Of a stretch of DNA of 33,783 nt, positions 23,650-32,133 are shown one piece after another. The translations under genes and the position numbers were made by a program. A model generated the notes under the pieces. It had not been told where the DNA came from. It worked only from the letters and a program-made list of their open reading frames with translations, and searched no databases. Origin of the DNA: Nocardia mexicana NBRC 108244 (lineage in GTDB: Bacteria > Actinomycetota > Actinomycetes > Mycobacteriales > Mycobacteriaceae); assembly GCF_001613165.1 (NCBI RefSeq), contig NZ_BDBV01000126.1:1-33783 (forward strand), written 5' to 3'. Positions within the stretch are counted from its first letter, which is position 1. Every line of letters starts with the position of its first letter.

Positions 23650-24996
23650 ATGTTCGGTTCGTGGATGGATTCGGACGAGGCGTACGACCGCGGCCGCGCG
23701 CTGCGCGAACGCGTCGACCACAAGGAGCACCGGGAGTTCGAGCTGCCTGCGGGCCGCCCGTCGATCATCGATTTCGTGGTGGCCAGCAATGCCGACCGCG
23801 TGCCGGAGCTGATCCCGCTGCGGGTCCGCCGGATGCTGGAGTCCCCGTTCGCGTTCTACCGCGGCAGCGCCGCGCTGATGGCGGGGGATCTCACCGCGAC
23901 GCCGGACAGCGGCCTGACCGCGCAGCTGTGCGGTGACGCGCATGCGGCGAACTTCGGCCTCTACGGCACGCCCGACGGCCGAATCGTCATGGATATCAAC
24001 GACTTCGACGAGACCGCACCGGGCCCCTGGGAGTGGGATCTGAAGCGGCTCGCCGCCAGCCTGGTGCTGGCCGGACGCGTGGGCGGGGTGTCGGAGAGCG
24101 GCTGTCGCGAGGCCGCGCACGATGCCGCCAAGAGCTACCGGCGCACCATCGACCACCTGGCGCAGCTGCCGTTCCTGGAATCGTGGACCGCGCTCGGGGA
24201 CGAGTCGGTGATCGACCGGGTCGACGCCGACGAGCTGACCGACGATTTCGCCAAGGCCGCCGATAAGGCGAAGAAGAACACCAGCGCCAAGGTCGCGGCG
24301 AAGTCGACCCGCGCCGAGGGCTCGGAGTGGCGGTTCGTCGCCGACCCGCCGGTGCTCACCGAGGTGTCCGAGAAGACGGCCGCGGAGGTCACCGGCGCGC
24401 TGACCGACTACGTGGACACCCTGCGCGAGTCCCGTGCCCACCTGATCAAGCGGTACACGGTGTGCGATGTCGCGTTCCGGGTGGTCGGAACGGGCAGTGT
24501 CGGGCTGCGCAACTATCTGATCCTGTTGCACGGCAACGAGGACGAGGCGCTGGTGCTGCAGGCCAAGCAGGCGCGGCCGAGCGTGCTGCAGGATGTGCTG
24601 GGTCTCCCGGCGGTGCCGCACGAGGGTCGGCGGATCGTCGACGGCGCGCGCCTGGTGCAGGCCGAGACCGATATTCTGCTCGGCTGGGCCACCATCGAGT
24701 CGCGGCCCTACATCGTCCGCCAGTTCCGAAACCGCAAGGGCTCCATCGAGGTCACCGAGTTGAAGAAGGACCACCTCGACGACTACGGCCGACTGGCGGG
24801 AGCGCTGCTCGCCCGCGCGCACAGCCGCTCGATCGACCCCCGCGTCCTCGCGGGCTACTGCGAGGACGGCGACAAGATGGACTCCGCCTACGCCCGATAC
24901 GCCATCGACTACGCCGACCAGACCGAGGCCGACCACGAGGAGCTGGTTCGCGCGGTGCAGAGCGGTGCGCTCCAGGCGGCCGACGAGGACGACTGA
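23650..24996 (+). CDS. DUF2252 domain-containing protein
   Basis: A 448-residue cytoplasmic protein covering a full DUF2252 domain. Key conserved segments are LRVRRMLESPFAFYRGSAALM, CGDAHAANFGLYGTPDG, VMDINDFDETAPGPWEWDLKRLAASL and later ILLHGNEDEALVLQAKQARPS. The GDxHxxNF and DxNDFDE patterns resemble the catalytic and metal-binding loops of aminoglycoside-phosphotransferase-like kinases, so a kinase-like fold is plausible; the reaction is unknown. The ATG at 23650 has GAGGAG (23637-23642) seven bases upstream. A TTG at 23608 would add 14 residues and is less likely. Confidence 0.88.
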   Translation: MFGSWMDSDEAYDRGRALRERVDHKEHREFELPAGRPSIIDFVVASNADRVPELIPLRVRRMLESPFAFYRGSAALMAGDLTATPDSGLTAQLCGDAHAANFGLYGTPDGRIVMDINDFDETAPGPWEWDLKRLAASLVLAGRVGGVSESGCREAAHDAAKSYRRTIDHLAQLPFLESWTALGDESVIDRVDADELTDDFAKAADKAKKNTSAKVAAKSTRAEGSEWRFVADPPVLTEVSEKTAAEVTGALTDYVDTLRESRAHLIKRYTVCDVAFRVVGTGSVGLRNYLILLHGNEDEALVLQAKQARPSVLQDVLGLPAVPHEGRRIVDGARLVQAETDILLGWATIESRPYIVRQFRNRKGSIEVTELKKDHLDDYGRLAGALLARAHSRSIDPRVLAGYCEDGDKMDSAYARYAIDYADQTEADHEELVRAVQSGALQAADEDD

Positions 24997-25137
24997 GAAT
25001 CCGCGCGGCGCAGTGCGTTCGGCCGGTGAACACCGGTTGCACACCTGGTTGACGCCCGGCCGGTGCGGGACTGCGCTTGTAAGGTTCTACCCATCGGAAC
25101 ATATCGGGGTGCGGAGCGGATGAAAGGGACAGCCACG

Positions 25138-25653
25138 ATGTCGGATGCATCGACCGAGGTGCTGCTGGACGACTTCGAGAACAAGGGCCGGTGGGAACTC
25201 GGCGGTGACGGGGCGAGCAAGACCCACCTCACCACGTTCGCGGAGGGGGCGCCGGGAAAGAGGCCGGGCGTATACGCCGACGGCGCCGCCGGGGCCGATC
25301 ACCGTGCCCTCGTCCTGCTCATCCGCTCGGCTACCGAGGACCTCGAGGTCGACCTGGTCGCGAAGCCGGGTCGGGGCTTCGCGGTTCCCGGGAAGCTGGG
25401 TGCGTTGAATCTGTGGGTGCGTTCGCCCCATGCGTCGATCGAGATCTCCGCCGATCTGGGGGAAGAGGCGCGGGATCTGTTGCTGGGCACCGTATCCGCG
25501 GATGGCGAGTGGCAGCGCGTCCAGGGCCGCCCCGGCGATCCGATCGCCGAAGCCGCCCTGCTCGGCCTGCAGATCCGGCTCACCGAGGTCATCAAGCGAG
25601 AGGGTGAGGTCATGATCCTCCTCGACGACCTCACCGCCCACATCGAGCCCTGA
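25138..25653 (+). CDS. Unrecognised beta-rich protein, possibly carbohydrate-binding fold
   Basis: A 171-residue protein of no family I can name. It starts VLLDDFENKGRWEL and ends with VMILLDDLTAHIEP, strands and a motif that resemble the opening and closing strands of CBM-like or galactose-binding beta-sandwich domains. The middle has ALNLWVRSPHASIEISADLGEE. There is no signal peptide or membrane helix, so it is probably cytoplasmic. I chose the ATG at 25138, with AAAGGG about ten bases upstream; an ATG at 25120 is an alternative. It follows the DUF2252 gene by 141 bases and precedes the P450 gene by 66 bases. Function unknown. Confidence 0.65.
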   Translation: MSDASTEVLLDDFENKGRWELGGDGASKTHLTTFAEGAPGKRPGVYADGAAGADHRALVLLIRSATEDLEVDLVAKPGRGFAVPGKLGALNLWVRSPHASIEISADLGEEARDLLLGTVSADGEWQRVQGRPGDPIAEAALLGLQIRLTEVIKREGEVMILLDDLTAHIEP

Positions 25654-25719
25654 GCGCCGCGATCTGCCGGGGCCGATGTTCGTCGAGAACTATTGTGCGG
25701 CAAGGGAGATGATGTTGCC

Positions 25720-26877
25720 GTGCTGAGGATCTTCGATAGAGACTTCGCGCGCGATCCGTGGCCGATGTTGCGATCGCTGCGCAATGCGGGCGGCGTGCAT
25801 CGAGTCGAGACGCCGGACGGCCCACCGGCGTGGCTGGTGACCCGATTCGAGGACGTGCGCGCCGGGCTGCTCGACGACCGGCTGACGCCTGTTGCCCGGT
25901 ATTCGGCGGGAAGCGATTATCGGGGATTCGCGGTCCCCGCACCGTTGGACGCGTTCCAGAACAGCGATCCGGACGACCATGCCCGCATACGCAGGGTCGT
26001 CGTCGGGGAATTGCGGCCACGGCGGCTGGGGGAGTGGACCGATGCTGCGGCCGCGCTGGTCCGGCCGAACCTGCGGCGACTCGACGATATCCGCGAATTC
26101 GACTTCGTCGGTCAGGTCGCGGTGCCGCTGCCCGCGGCCGTGCTCGGGGAGCTGCTCGGTTTGTCCGCGCCGGTCCGGGAATCGCTACTGGCATGGGCGA
26201 ATTCGACGCTGGCCGCCGATGCGGCGCCACCGGCTCGGGACACGCTCGCCACCATGGGAACGATCATCACGGCAGCGATCGAGCACGCCCGGCGGTCCGG
26301 CGAGGACACCATGCTGGGCCGCCTGGCGCGTGCCGACGGCCTGAGTTCCGGGGAGCTGGCCAGCTTGGTGTTCTACCTGCTGTTCGTGTGGTACGAGGTG
26401 CTGGTCGACGTTGTTGCCGGCGCGGTCCTGGTGTTCTCCGCCGGGCCCGACCGGCTCGACGCGTGGCTGTCGGGTATCGACAGGCCCACCGCGGTCGACG
26501 AACTGCTGCGGTACCTGTCGCCGCAGGTGTTGGCCGGACCGCGCTTCGCGATGACCGATATTGCCATCGGGGAATATTCGATCGCGGCCGGTGACACCGT
26601 GTTGCTGTGCTTGGCCGCTGCCAACCGCGATCCCGAAATCTTCGACATGCCGGACGAACTCGACCTCCGGCGCAGCCCCAATCCACAGCTGTCGCTCGGC
26701 TATGGGATCCACGCCTGTGCCGGAACGGGATTGGTTCGCCCCGTTCTGGCCGCGGTTCTCGATGGGATCTATGCGCACTGGCCGAAGCTGCGGGTAACCG
26801 TTGATGCGCAAACGGTTTCGTGGCGGTCCGGTTTCCGGCACCGCGGGCCGCTTACGCTGCCGGTGACTTCCCGGTGA
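25720..26877 (+). CDS. Cytochrome P450 with an atypical I-helix
   Basis: A 385-residue P450-fold protein. The C-helix DDHARIRR (85-92), K-helix ExxR (ELLR, 261-264), AANRDPEIFDMPDELDL and the heme loop LGYGIHACAG with Cys333 are present, so heme binding is expected. The oxygen-activating I-helix motif, normally AGxET, is VWYEV at 223-227: the Gly is Trp and the Thr is Val. Such enzymes often do unusual chemistry or use peroxide, but the substrate is unknown. I chose the GTG at 25720 with GGGAG 11 bases upstream; a TTG at 25693 would add nine residues. No ferredoxin or reductase gene is adjacent. It converges with the HerA-like gene. Confidence 0.85.
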   Translation: MLRIFDRDFARDPWPMLRSLRNAGGVHRVETPDGPPAWLVTRFEDVRAGLLDDRLTPVARYSAGSDYRGFAVPAPLDAFQNSDPDDHARIRRVVVGELRPRRLGEWTDAAAALVRPNLRRLDDIREFDFVGQVAVPLPAAVLGELLGLSAPVRESLLAWANSTLAADAAPPARDTLATMGTIITAAIEHARRSGEDTMLGRLARADGLSSGELASLVFYLLFVWYEVLVDVVAGAVLVFSAGPDRLDAWLSGIDRPTAVDELLRYLSPQVLAGPRFAMTDIAIGEYSIAAGDTVLLCLAAANRDPEIFDMPDELDLRRSPNPQLSLGYGIHACAGTGLVRPVLAAVLDGIYAHWPKLRVTVDAQTVSWRSGFRHRGPLTLPVTSR

Positions 26878-27008
26878 CCCGGCTGGGCGGTCGCATCGCA
26901 GCGCTTCCGGTAACTATCCCGGCTCAATCCGGTTGCGCGGTCAGCTGTTTCGCTGCGCTTCGGCTGTGGTGATCGATCCGCCGACGGCCTGATGGGCCTA
27001 CGTTGTGG

Positions 27009-28388
27009 TCAGCGCATCGGTACGTTCACGTCGCTGCCGCCCTCCAGCGTCAATCGGGTGCGGACCTTCGCCAAGGCGGGGGCGGGGACGAAACCGCCTG
27101 CGAAGAGGGCCTCGCCCTGGCGGAACCACGGGGAGCGTTCCAGTAGCGCGGTGGGTGCGTAGCCGAAGTAGGTGCCCAGTTCGTCGAGGTCGACGGGGGA
27201 GGTCATCTTCATCAGGGCGAGGTTGTCGCACTGGGAGATGATGCCCGGGTGCACCTTCGACGGCCGCTGGGTGGACAGCAGCAGCCACAGCCCGAACTTG
27301 CGTCCCTCCGCGGCGATTTGGATCAGGCGCTCGCGCACGGCGACCGCGATGGGTGAATCCAGGCGCGGGGAGGCGAGATTGTGGGCCTCGTCGATGACCA
27401 GCAGCACCGGACGTCGCTCCTCACGCCGCGCCCACAGCTCGTCGAGCAGCGAGAGCGCCACCACCCGATGCTGCTCCGGGGTGGAGAACCCGCCGAGGTC
27501 GAGCACGGTGACATCGGGCCGGTCGGCGACGATATCGGTGACCGCCTCGTCGTCCCGCGCCCACACCTCCCAGTCCGCCAGCCCGAGGTTCTCCACCCGC
27601 ATGGCCAGGCGCCGGCCCGCGGCGGCATCGGAATCGCGCAGGCGCGGCAGGACCTCGTCGATATCGGTGTTCTCCAGCACCGCGCCGAGATGGATGAGTT
27701 CGTTGAACTCCTCGCGGTCGGCGATCGGATCGATCTGCAGCACAGCGGCTTTCGAGGCCAGTGGCATGGCAAGGAACCGTGCCCGCAGTCGCTCGCCGGG
27801 GCCGGAGTTGGGTCGGAGTACCCGAATGTCGCGCTCGCGCAATGCTTCCGCCGTGCGCCCGGTGGCATCCGGGCGGAGCTCGGCGAGGCGGACGAAATCG
27901 GAGTTCGGGTCGAAGATCACCACCGGCAGCGCGGTGTGGGCGATGAGCTGTTCGAGCACGACGCCGAGGGCATAGGTCTTGCCGGACCCGCTCTGTCCGC
28001 ACCAGAAGGTGTGCCGGTTGAACCGTTTCGGCAGCAGTCGCGCGGGCCCGCCGGGAGCGGTGAGGTTCATCCCGACCTCGAGTACGGCACCGGTGGTCTC
28101 GTGCAGGGTCTCGACGGTATCGGTGTCGGCGGGCGTCACCTCGCCGCGTTCGAACGCGTGGCTGGCGCGAGTGTCGATGCCGTCGTCGGTCAGCTCCCCG
28201 ATCAGCCGCCCGCGCAGCCGCACCGGCGTGGTCTCCGACCGCTCCTCGACCAGCGCGAGCTGCCGCCGCCGGGCGGTGGCGATCACAACCAGCGATCCGG
28301 CGACGAACGCGCTACCGGCGGCATCGCCGATGACGAAGGACCGTCCGTCGTCGGAGCGGGCGGACAGGGGCGCGGCGTCGACTACCAT
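27009..28388 (-). CDS. HerA-like ATPase (DUF87/HAS-barrel)
   Basis: A 459-residue ATPase. Residues 1-60 form a small beta-rich N-terminal domain like a HAS barrel. Walker A GQSGSGKT is at 131-138. Walker B is LLVIDEAHNL, followed by an arginine-containing EGRKFGLWLLLSTQRPSKVHPGI segment typical of the FtsK/HerA fold. HerA proteins are ring-shaped DNA translocases, usually paired with the nuclease NurA. No NurA, SIR2 or other effector gene lies next to it, so this is a stand-alone relative of unknown role. The ATG at 28388 is the best start, preceded by a G-rich run; the frame is open 14 codons further upstream. Confidence 0.85.
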   Translation of the reverse strand: MVVDAAPLSARSDDGRSFVIGDAAGSAFVAGSLVVIATARRRQLALVEERSETTPVRLRGRLIGELTDDGIDTRASHAFERGEVTPADTDTVETLHETTGAVLEVGMNLTAPGGPARLLPKRFNRHTFWCGQSGSGKTYALGVVLEQLIAHTALPVVIFDPNSDFVRLAELRPDATGRTAEALRERDIRVLRPNSGPGERLRARFLAMPLASKAAVLQIDPIADREEFNELIHLGAVLENTDIDEVLPRLRDSDAAAGRRLAMRVENLGLADWEVWARDDEAVTDIVADRPDVTVLDLGGFSTPEQHRVVALSLLDELWARREERRPVLLVIDEAHNLASPRLDSPIAVAVRERLIQIAAEGRKFGLWLLLSTQRPSKVHPGIISQCDNLALMKMTSPVDLDELGTYFGYAPTALLERSPWFRQGEALFAGGFVPAPALAKVRTRLTLEGGSDVNVPMR

Positions 28389-28574
28389 CCCCCGAGTTTG
28401 CCATCCCCCGGCACACTCCTGGCAAATCAAGTGACGCCGTGGTGAGCACGGTTACAGCGCGGTCATCGCGAGGTTCCGCGGGCTCCCCTCGCCGGGCTGT
28501 TCAGCACTGCTGCTACTGCCGGTTGCCCGCTCATCTCGCCGGGTATCGTCGAAGCCCTGGAGTGAGAAGCTGAC

Positions 28575-28610
28575 ATGATTTGTGTATCTTCTTATCACAT
28601 ATGTATGTCG
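28575..28610 (+). promoter_or_regulatory. AT-rich promoter region with ACATATGT palindrome
   Basis: This stretch is AT-rich in a GC-rich chromosome and contains the 8-base palindrome ACATATGT at 28597-28604, 57-64 bases before the MpaB-like start. The location fits a promoter or operator, but no -10/-35 pair is clear. Confidence 0.35.
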
Positions 28611-28660
28611 TGCCGACCGGGATGGTCGGATCCGGCGGCACGCTGGGGGAAGGAGATGCG

Positions 28661-29395
28661 GTGCGGGACGACTCGTTGCTACGGCGATATCTGGGTGACC
28701 GGAGATTCCTGCTGGCGCTGCCGCGTGCGGTGGGGCTGCAGATTCTGCATCCGGTGATCGCGGCCGCGCTCGCGGAGCATCTGCACACGCGGTTGTGGCC
28801 GCACAAGCGGCGCGCGGTGCACCAGATCATCCGGATCGCCTACGACGACCGGGACCTCAGTCGGATCATCCGATACGGGCACGAACACGTCAAAGGCCGG
28901 GACAACCGGGGCGCGCGCTACCACGCGCTGCACCCCGAGGTGTTTCACTTCCAGCACGCCACCTACGTCGACGCCCTGTTCACGTCGATAGCAGCATTCG
29001 CGGGCCCGCTGTCGGACGGCGATCGAGAGCGGCTGTACGACGAATGCTGTGGCTGGTACCGGCGTTACGGGGTGTCGGCCCGGCACATGCCTGACACATG
29101 GGACGAGTTCACCGATTATTTCGCGGATGCGTGCGCGCGGTTGAAACTTACCGAAGCGGGCAAAACCCTTGCACCACAGGTGATCCGGCCGGACTACTGG
29201 GTTCCCCGGCTGTTGCCGTCGTCCTCCGTACGCGTCCTGATGCACGAGCGCGCCCGGGAACTACTAGACGTGCGGGTGAGTACCCGAGACCGAATCGCCT
29301 TCGCCGCCTATGCGGCAACGGTCCGCGCCGGTGCGGGACTCTCGTCGAATAGAGTCCGTTATGTACCGGCAGCCCGAATGCCTTCGGGCGCATAG
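28661..29395 (+). CDS. Oxygenase MpaB-family (DUF2236) protein
   Basis: A 244-residue member of DUF2236, the family that includes the fungal mycophenolic acid enzyme MpaB and the latex-clearing protein Lcp. Conserved pieces are LALPRAVGLQILHPVIAAAL, VKGRDNRGARYHALHPEVFHFQHATYVDAL with several His for heme or metal contact, and YGVSARHMPDTWDEFTDYF. These enzymes are usually heme-containing oxygenases. The GTG at 28661 has AAGGAG (28650-28655) five bases upstream. The region before it is unusually AT-rich with an ACATATGT palindrome (28597-28604), a likely promoter or operator. Upstream is the divergent HerA-like gene. Confidence 0.83.
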   Translation: MRDDSLLRRYLGDRRFLLALPRAVGLQILHPVIAAALAEHLHTRLWPHKRRAVHQIIRIAYDDRDLSRIIRYGHEHVKGRDNRGARYHALHPEVFHFQHATYVDALFTSIAAFAGPLSDGDRERLYDECCGWYRRYGVSARHMPDTWDEFTDYFADACARLKLTEAGKTLAPQVIRPDYWVPRLLPSSSVRVLMHERARELLDVRVSTRDRIAFAAYAATVRAGAGLSSNRVRYVPAARMPSGA

Positions 29396-29558
29396 CGACT
29401 CGCTGCAGTCTCCCGATCGGGAAGGATTGCGCCGACGGACTGCGGCGTGGGTCGCGATGATCGTTGCCGCGCTGGTGCTGGCGGCGGTGCGCTTCGCCCG
29501 CACCGGCGACTCCGGCTCGATGCCCTCGGAGACCCGCTATTTCACAGGGCGCGAATGA
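29361..29558 (+). CDS. Possible small single-helix membrane protein
   Basis: A 65-residue frame starting at ATG 29361, inside the last 35 bases of the MpaB-like gene. It has a hydrophilic N-terminus, one clear hydrophobic helix (WVAMIVAALVLAAVRFA) and a short polar tail. The overlap would allow translational coupling. I see no strong ribosome site and no family, so it may be a chance frame. Marked because small membrane proteins next to oxygenase genes are often missed. Confidence 0.3.
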   Translation: MYRQPECLRAHSDSLQSPDREGLRRRTAAWVAMIVAALVLAAVRFARTGDSGSMPSETRYFTGRE

Positions 29559-29592
29559 ACCTGGTCGTGTGCGGGTGTTCGCGGCCGCGAAC

Positions 29593-30798
29593 TCAGTGTC
29601 CCGCGGCGGTGAGGCGGTAGTCGGCCTCGAGCAGCAGCCATCCGCTCAGCTGTACCGAGAGGTCGCGGCTCAGGTTCCCCGAGGGGGAGGTGGGTGAATG
29701 TGCCAGGGGTGGAACGGTTCCCGGGTATTCCGGCGCCGTGACCGGGCGGGTCCAGTCGACGCCGAACAGGGGGAGTCCGTCCACCTCGGCGCGGTTCTCC
29801 CAGGCGGACTGCGCGGAGGCGTGCACGATGTCGGCGGCGGTGGTGTCGCCCAAGGACAGTGCGGCGTCGGCGAGATATCTGGCGAGGATGCCCATGAACA
29901 GGCCGGAATCGTCCCCGGACGAGGCGGCGATCACCCCGGCGTTCGTGAGGTGGTTCCCGGTTGCGGCAACCAGCGCTGTCGCGCGGTCGAAGTGGACAGA
30001 ATCGCCTGTGCGCATTGCCAATTCGGTACTCAAGCCGATCGTGACGCCCTGGCTGTAGGTGTGGACGGCCCGCTCGATCCGTCCGCCGGGCTCGTGGACA
30101 CCGTCGAGGATCAGGCCGGTCTCGGAATCCTGTAATCGGGTGTGCAGGAAGTCGGAAAGCCTCAGGGCGCGGGGCAATTCGCCCAGGCGTGCCAGGGCGA
30201 TCCCGGTCGGACCGATGGCGGGCGTGTTGTAGAAATCGTCACCGGAGCGCCAGGGCACCGCACCGGCAACCGGATTCCAGCCGTCGATCAGGGCGGCGCG
30301 CAGGTCCTCGACCGCGTCGCCGAACCGGATGCCGAGTAGCCGGTCGGCGCGCTCGAGCGCCAGCACCAGCCACGCCATATCGTCGTAATAGCGGTTGGTC
30401 CAGCCGGTGAGGTTGCGGGTGCGGATGCCGTGGGCGACGGCGACGACTCGGTCGATGCGTTCGGGGGTGCGGGCGCGGTACGCGGCGTCCACGGCACAGT
30501 CGAGCAGGTGGGCCTGCCACCAGTAGCACCACTGCGCGAACGACTGGTCCAGCAGGGACGACGGCCAGACGAGGGTCCCCAGCTGCTTGCCCGGCTGTCC
30601 CCAGAGCATGCGCACGTGTCGCTGTACGATCGCTTGTTCGGCCAGGTCGGCGCGTTTTCGCGGTTCGTCCGGGCCGGTCGGCACCTGCGGCCTGATCGTC
30701 CCCGCCCGCGTCGGCTGCGCCATAGCGGTGAGCGCGATCGCGGCCCCGGCCGCCACCAGTGCGCTGCGTCGACTGATCTCCCTGCCCCGGCGCTCCAT
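29593..30798 (-). CDS. Exported glycoside hydrolase family 76 protein
   Basis: A 401-residue protein resembling GH76 alpha-1,6-mannanases. The first 32 residues form a signal with an SRRSALV twin-arginine-like motif and hydrophobic AGAAIALTAMA, ending near RAGT. The (alpha/alpha)6 barrel carries the paired catalytic Asp in NRYYDDMAW (Asp139-Asp140) and further conserved segments WNPVAGAVPWRSGDDFYNTPA and HTYSQGVTIGLS. It would hydrolyse or remodel mannan-containing lipids or polymers outside the membrane. The ATG at 30798 has GGAG nine bases upstream; a GTG at 30828 is possible. Its neighbour on the same strand, the MBL fusion, lies 167 bases upstream. Confidence 0.87.
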   Translation of the reverse strand: MERRGREISRRSALVAAGAAIALTAMAQPTRAGTIRPQVPTGPDEPRKRADLAEQAIVQRHVRMLWGQPGKQLGTLVWPSSLLDQSFAQWCYWWQAHLLDCAVDAAYRARTPERIDRVVAVAHGIRTRNLTGWTNRYYDDMAWLVLALERADRLLGIRFGDAVEDLRAALIDGWNPVAGAVPWRSGDDFYNTPAIGPTGIALARLGELPRALRLSDFLHTRLQDSETGLILDGVHEPGGRIERAVHTYSQGVTIGLSTELAMRTGDSVHFDRATALVAATGNHLTNAGVIAASSGDDSGLFMGILARYLADAALSLGDTTAADIVHASAQSAWENRAEVDGLPLFGVDWTRPVTAPEYPGTVPPLAHSPTSPSGNLSRDLSVQLSGWLLLEADYRLTAAGH

Positions 30799-30965
30799 CC
30801 GCTCGGACTCCCTCGACTGACCGACCACCGGAAACCGTGCGGCTGCATACTATCCCGCAATGTCCGTCACGGCGCGGCGTCGACCGTCCGCCCAGGTTGC
30901 GGGCATCGATCTGGTCTGCGCCATGATGGCCAGCGTGCCGCCCGCTATGTTCGGCCGGGCCGGGA

Positions 30966-31829
30966 TCACCACCGTACGGCTCCGAAGTCGATCGCCTGGG
31001 GGCGAAGCGTTTTGACACGTTCGGCCAGTCCTCGCATCCGGCGCGCCATCTCGTCGGGCGGGAGCTGTCGGCGATCCCCGTGTCCGGGCAGCAGCCATTC
31101 GAATGTGATCCGGTCGGCCGATCGGGCCAGCGACTCGGCCAGTACTTCGACCGAATACCAGGTGACGCTTTCGGCAATTTCTATGTCTCCGGTGGTGCGC
31201 GACCAATACAGACTGTCTCCGCTGAAGCAGTATCGATCATCGACTATATAAAGCACGCTTCCCTCGGTGTGGCCCGGGAACGGATGCGCCATTACGCCGT
31301 CGGCTATTTCGACGGATTCGGCTCCCCGCAGTATCTGGTCGGCATCCGGGGCCGAGTCGAGATCGCCCTCGTGAATCCACAGTCGAGCCCCGAATCGGTC
31401 CGCGTAGCGCCGGCCGTGCGCGGCGTGATCACGATGGGTCAGCAGGACCTCCGTCACCCCGCCGAGCGCCTCGTACCGCGCGGCCAGCGACTCGCTCCAG
31501 CGCGGCGTATCGACCATGACATTGCCGCCGCGACGTCGCAGCAGGTAGGAGTTGGCGCCGGCGGTGTGCGACGAGTTGTGGCCACACAGATAGACGCCCT
31601 CGCTCAGGCGCATGGGGAACGGGTCGAGCGCCTTGTCCAGTGGCCCGTCGCTGCGCCGAATCGACCGGGTTTGGCACGCGAATGCGGCTGCGGAAAGTGC
31701 TCGTTCCTCGGGTTCGTCGCGCGGTTGCCGCAAAATTTCGGACCGACCATCGACCTCGCCGATCAAGCCGGGCGCCAATTGCCGGGCCACATCGCAGTTC
31801 ACGCAGCGATCGTCTACGAACCAGGACAT
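30966..31829 (-). CDS. Metallo-beta-lactamase-fold hydrolase with N-terminal ferredoxin-like segment
   Basis: A 287-residue protein. Residues 1-60 resemble the 4Fe-4S-like stretch seen in front of many MBL proteins (SWFVDDRCVNCDVARQLAP ... AAAFACQTRSI), but the usual CxxCxxC has only CVNC; the third Cys is Ala, leaving three Cys including the distal one. The MBL domain has LTHRDHAAHG, HPFPGHTEG, FSGDSLYW and LLPGHGD, the normal metal-binding series. Homologues are often annotated simply as MBL-fold hydrolases; a metal-dependent hydrolase of unknown substrate is the safest call. The ATG at 31829 is preceded by GAGGAGGGAG. An AT-rich region with small palindromes lies upstream. Confidence 0.85.
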   Translation of the reverse strand: MSWFVDDRCVNCDVARQLAPGLIGEVDGRSEILRQPRDEPEERALSAAAFACQTRSIRRSDGPLDKALDPFPMRLSEGVYLCGHNSSHTAGANSYLLRRRGGNVMVDTPRWSESLAARYEALGGVTEVLLTHRDHAAHGRRYADRFGARLWIHEGDLDSAPDADQILRGAESVEIADGVMAHPFPGHTEGSVLYIVDDRYCFSGDSLYWSRTTGDIEIAESVTWYSVEVLAESLARSADRITFEWLLPGHGDRRQLPPDEMARRMRGLAERVKTLRPQAIDFGAVRW

Positions 31830-31897
31830 TTGCAGAACTCCCTCCTCGGTGCGTCGCAGCAGCGGCCGCACCTTTTCAGGAATACCAACCACGGCGC

Positions 31898-31929
31898 GAA
31901 AATTTCAAGGCTTGACTTATTTTTGAAAA
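31898..31929. promoter_or_regulatory. AT-rich palindrome cluster upstream of the MBL gene
   Basis: GAAAATTTC (31898-31906), TCAAG-G-CTTGA (31905-31915) and TTTTGAAAA (31921-31929) lie in a 32-base AT-rich stretch, 69-100 bases before the MBL start on the minus strand. Low melting and paired repeats suggest a promoter with a regulator site. I could not fix the exact -10 and -35. Confidence 0.35.
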
Positions 31930-32133
31930 CCTCTCTGTGGATTGCATCGACAATTTGGAATCAAATGCTGCAACGGCAGGTGAGCCGCGGCGATCGCAGC
32001 CGACCCAGCTGACTTCTCACATTCGGCTGATGGCTGCTCCGGGAGCTGGTAGACCCGTACCCGATCATTGTTCGTGCAGCGCTGCCGGTCGCGGGACTGG
32101 GGGCGTCGGGTTGCCGACCGGAAGGGGTGGGTT

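Noticed and set aside
22405..25044. An 879-codon minus-strand frame
   Set aside because: It is antisense to ldtB and the DUF2252 gene, both of which show strong family motifs. A shadow frame.
27009..28388. HerA-like gene as part of a phage-defence island
   Set aside because: No nuclease, SIR2, methylase, toxin or integrase lies nearby, and flanking genes look metabolic.
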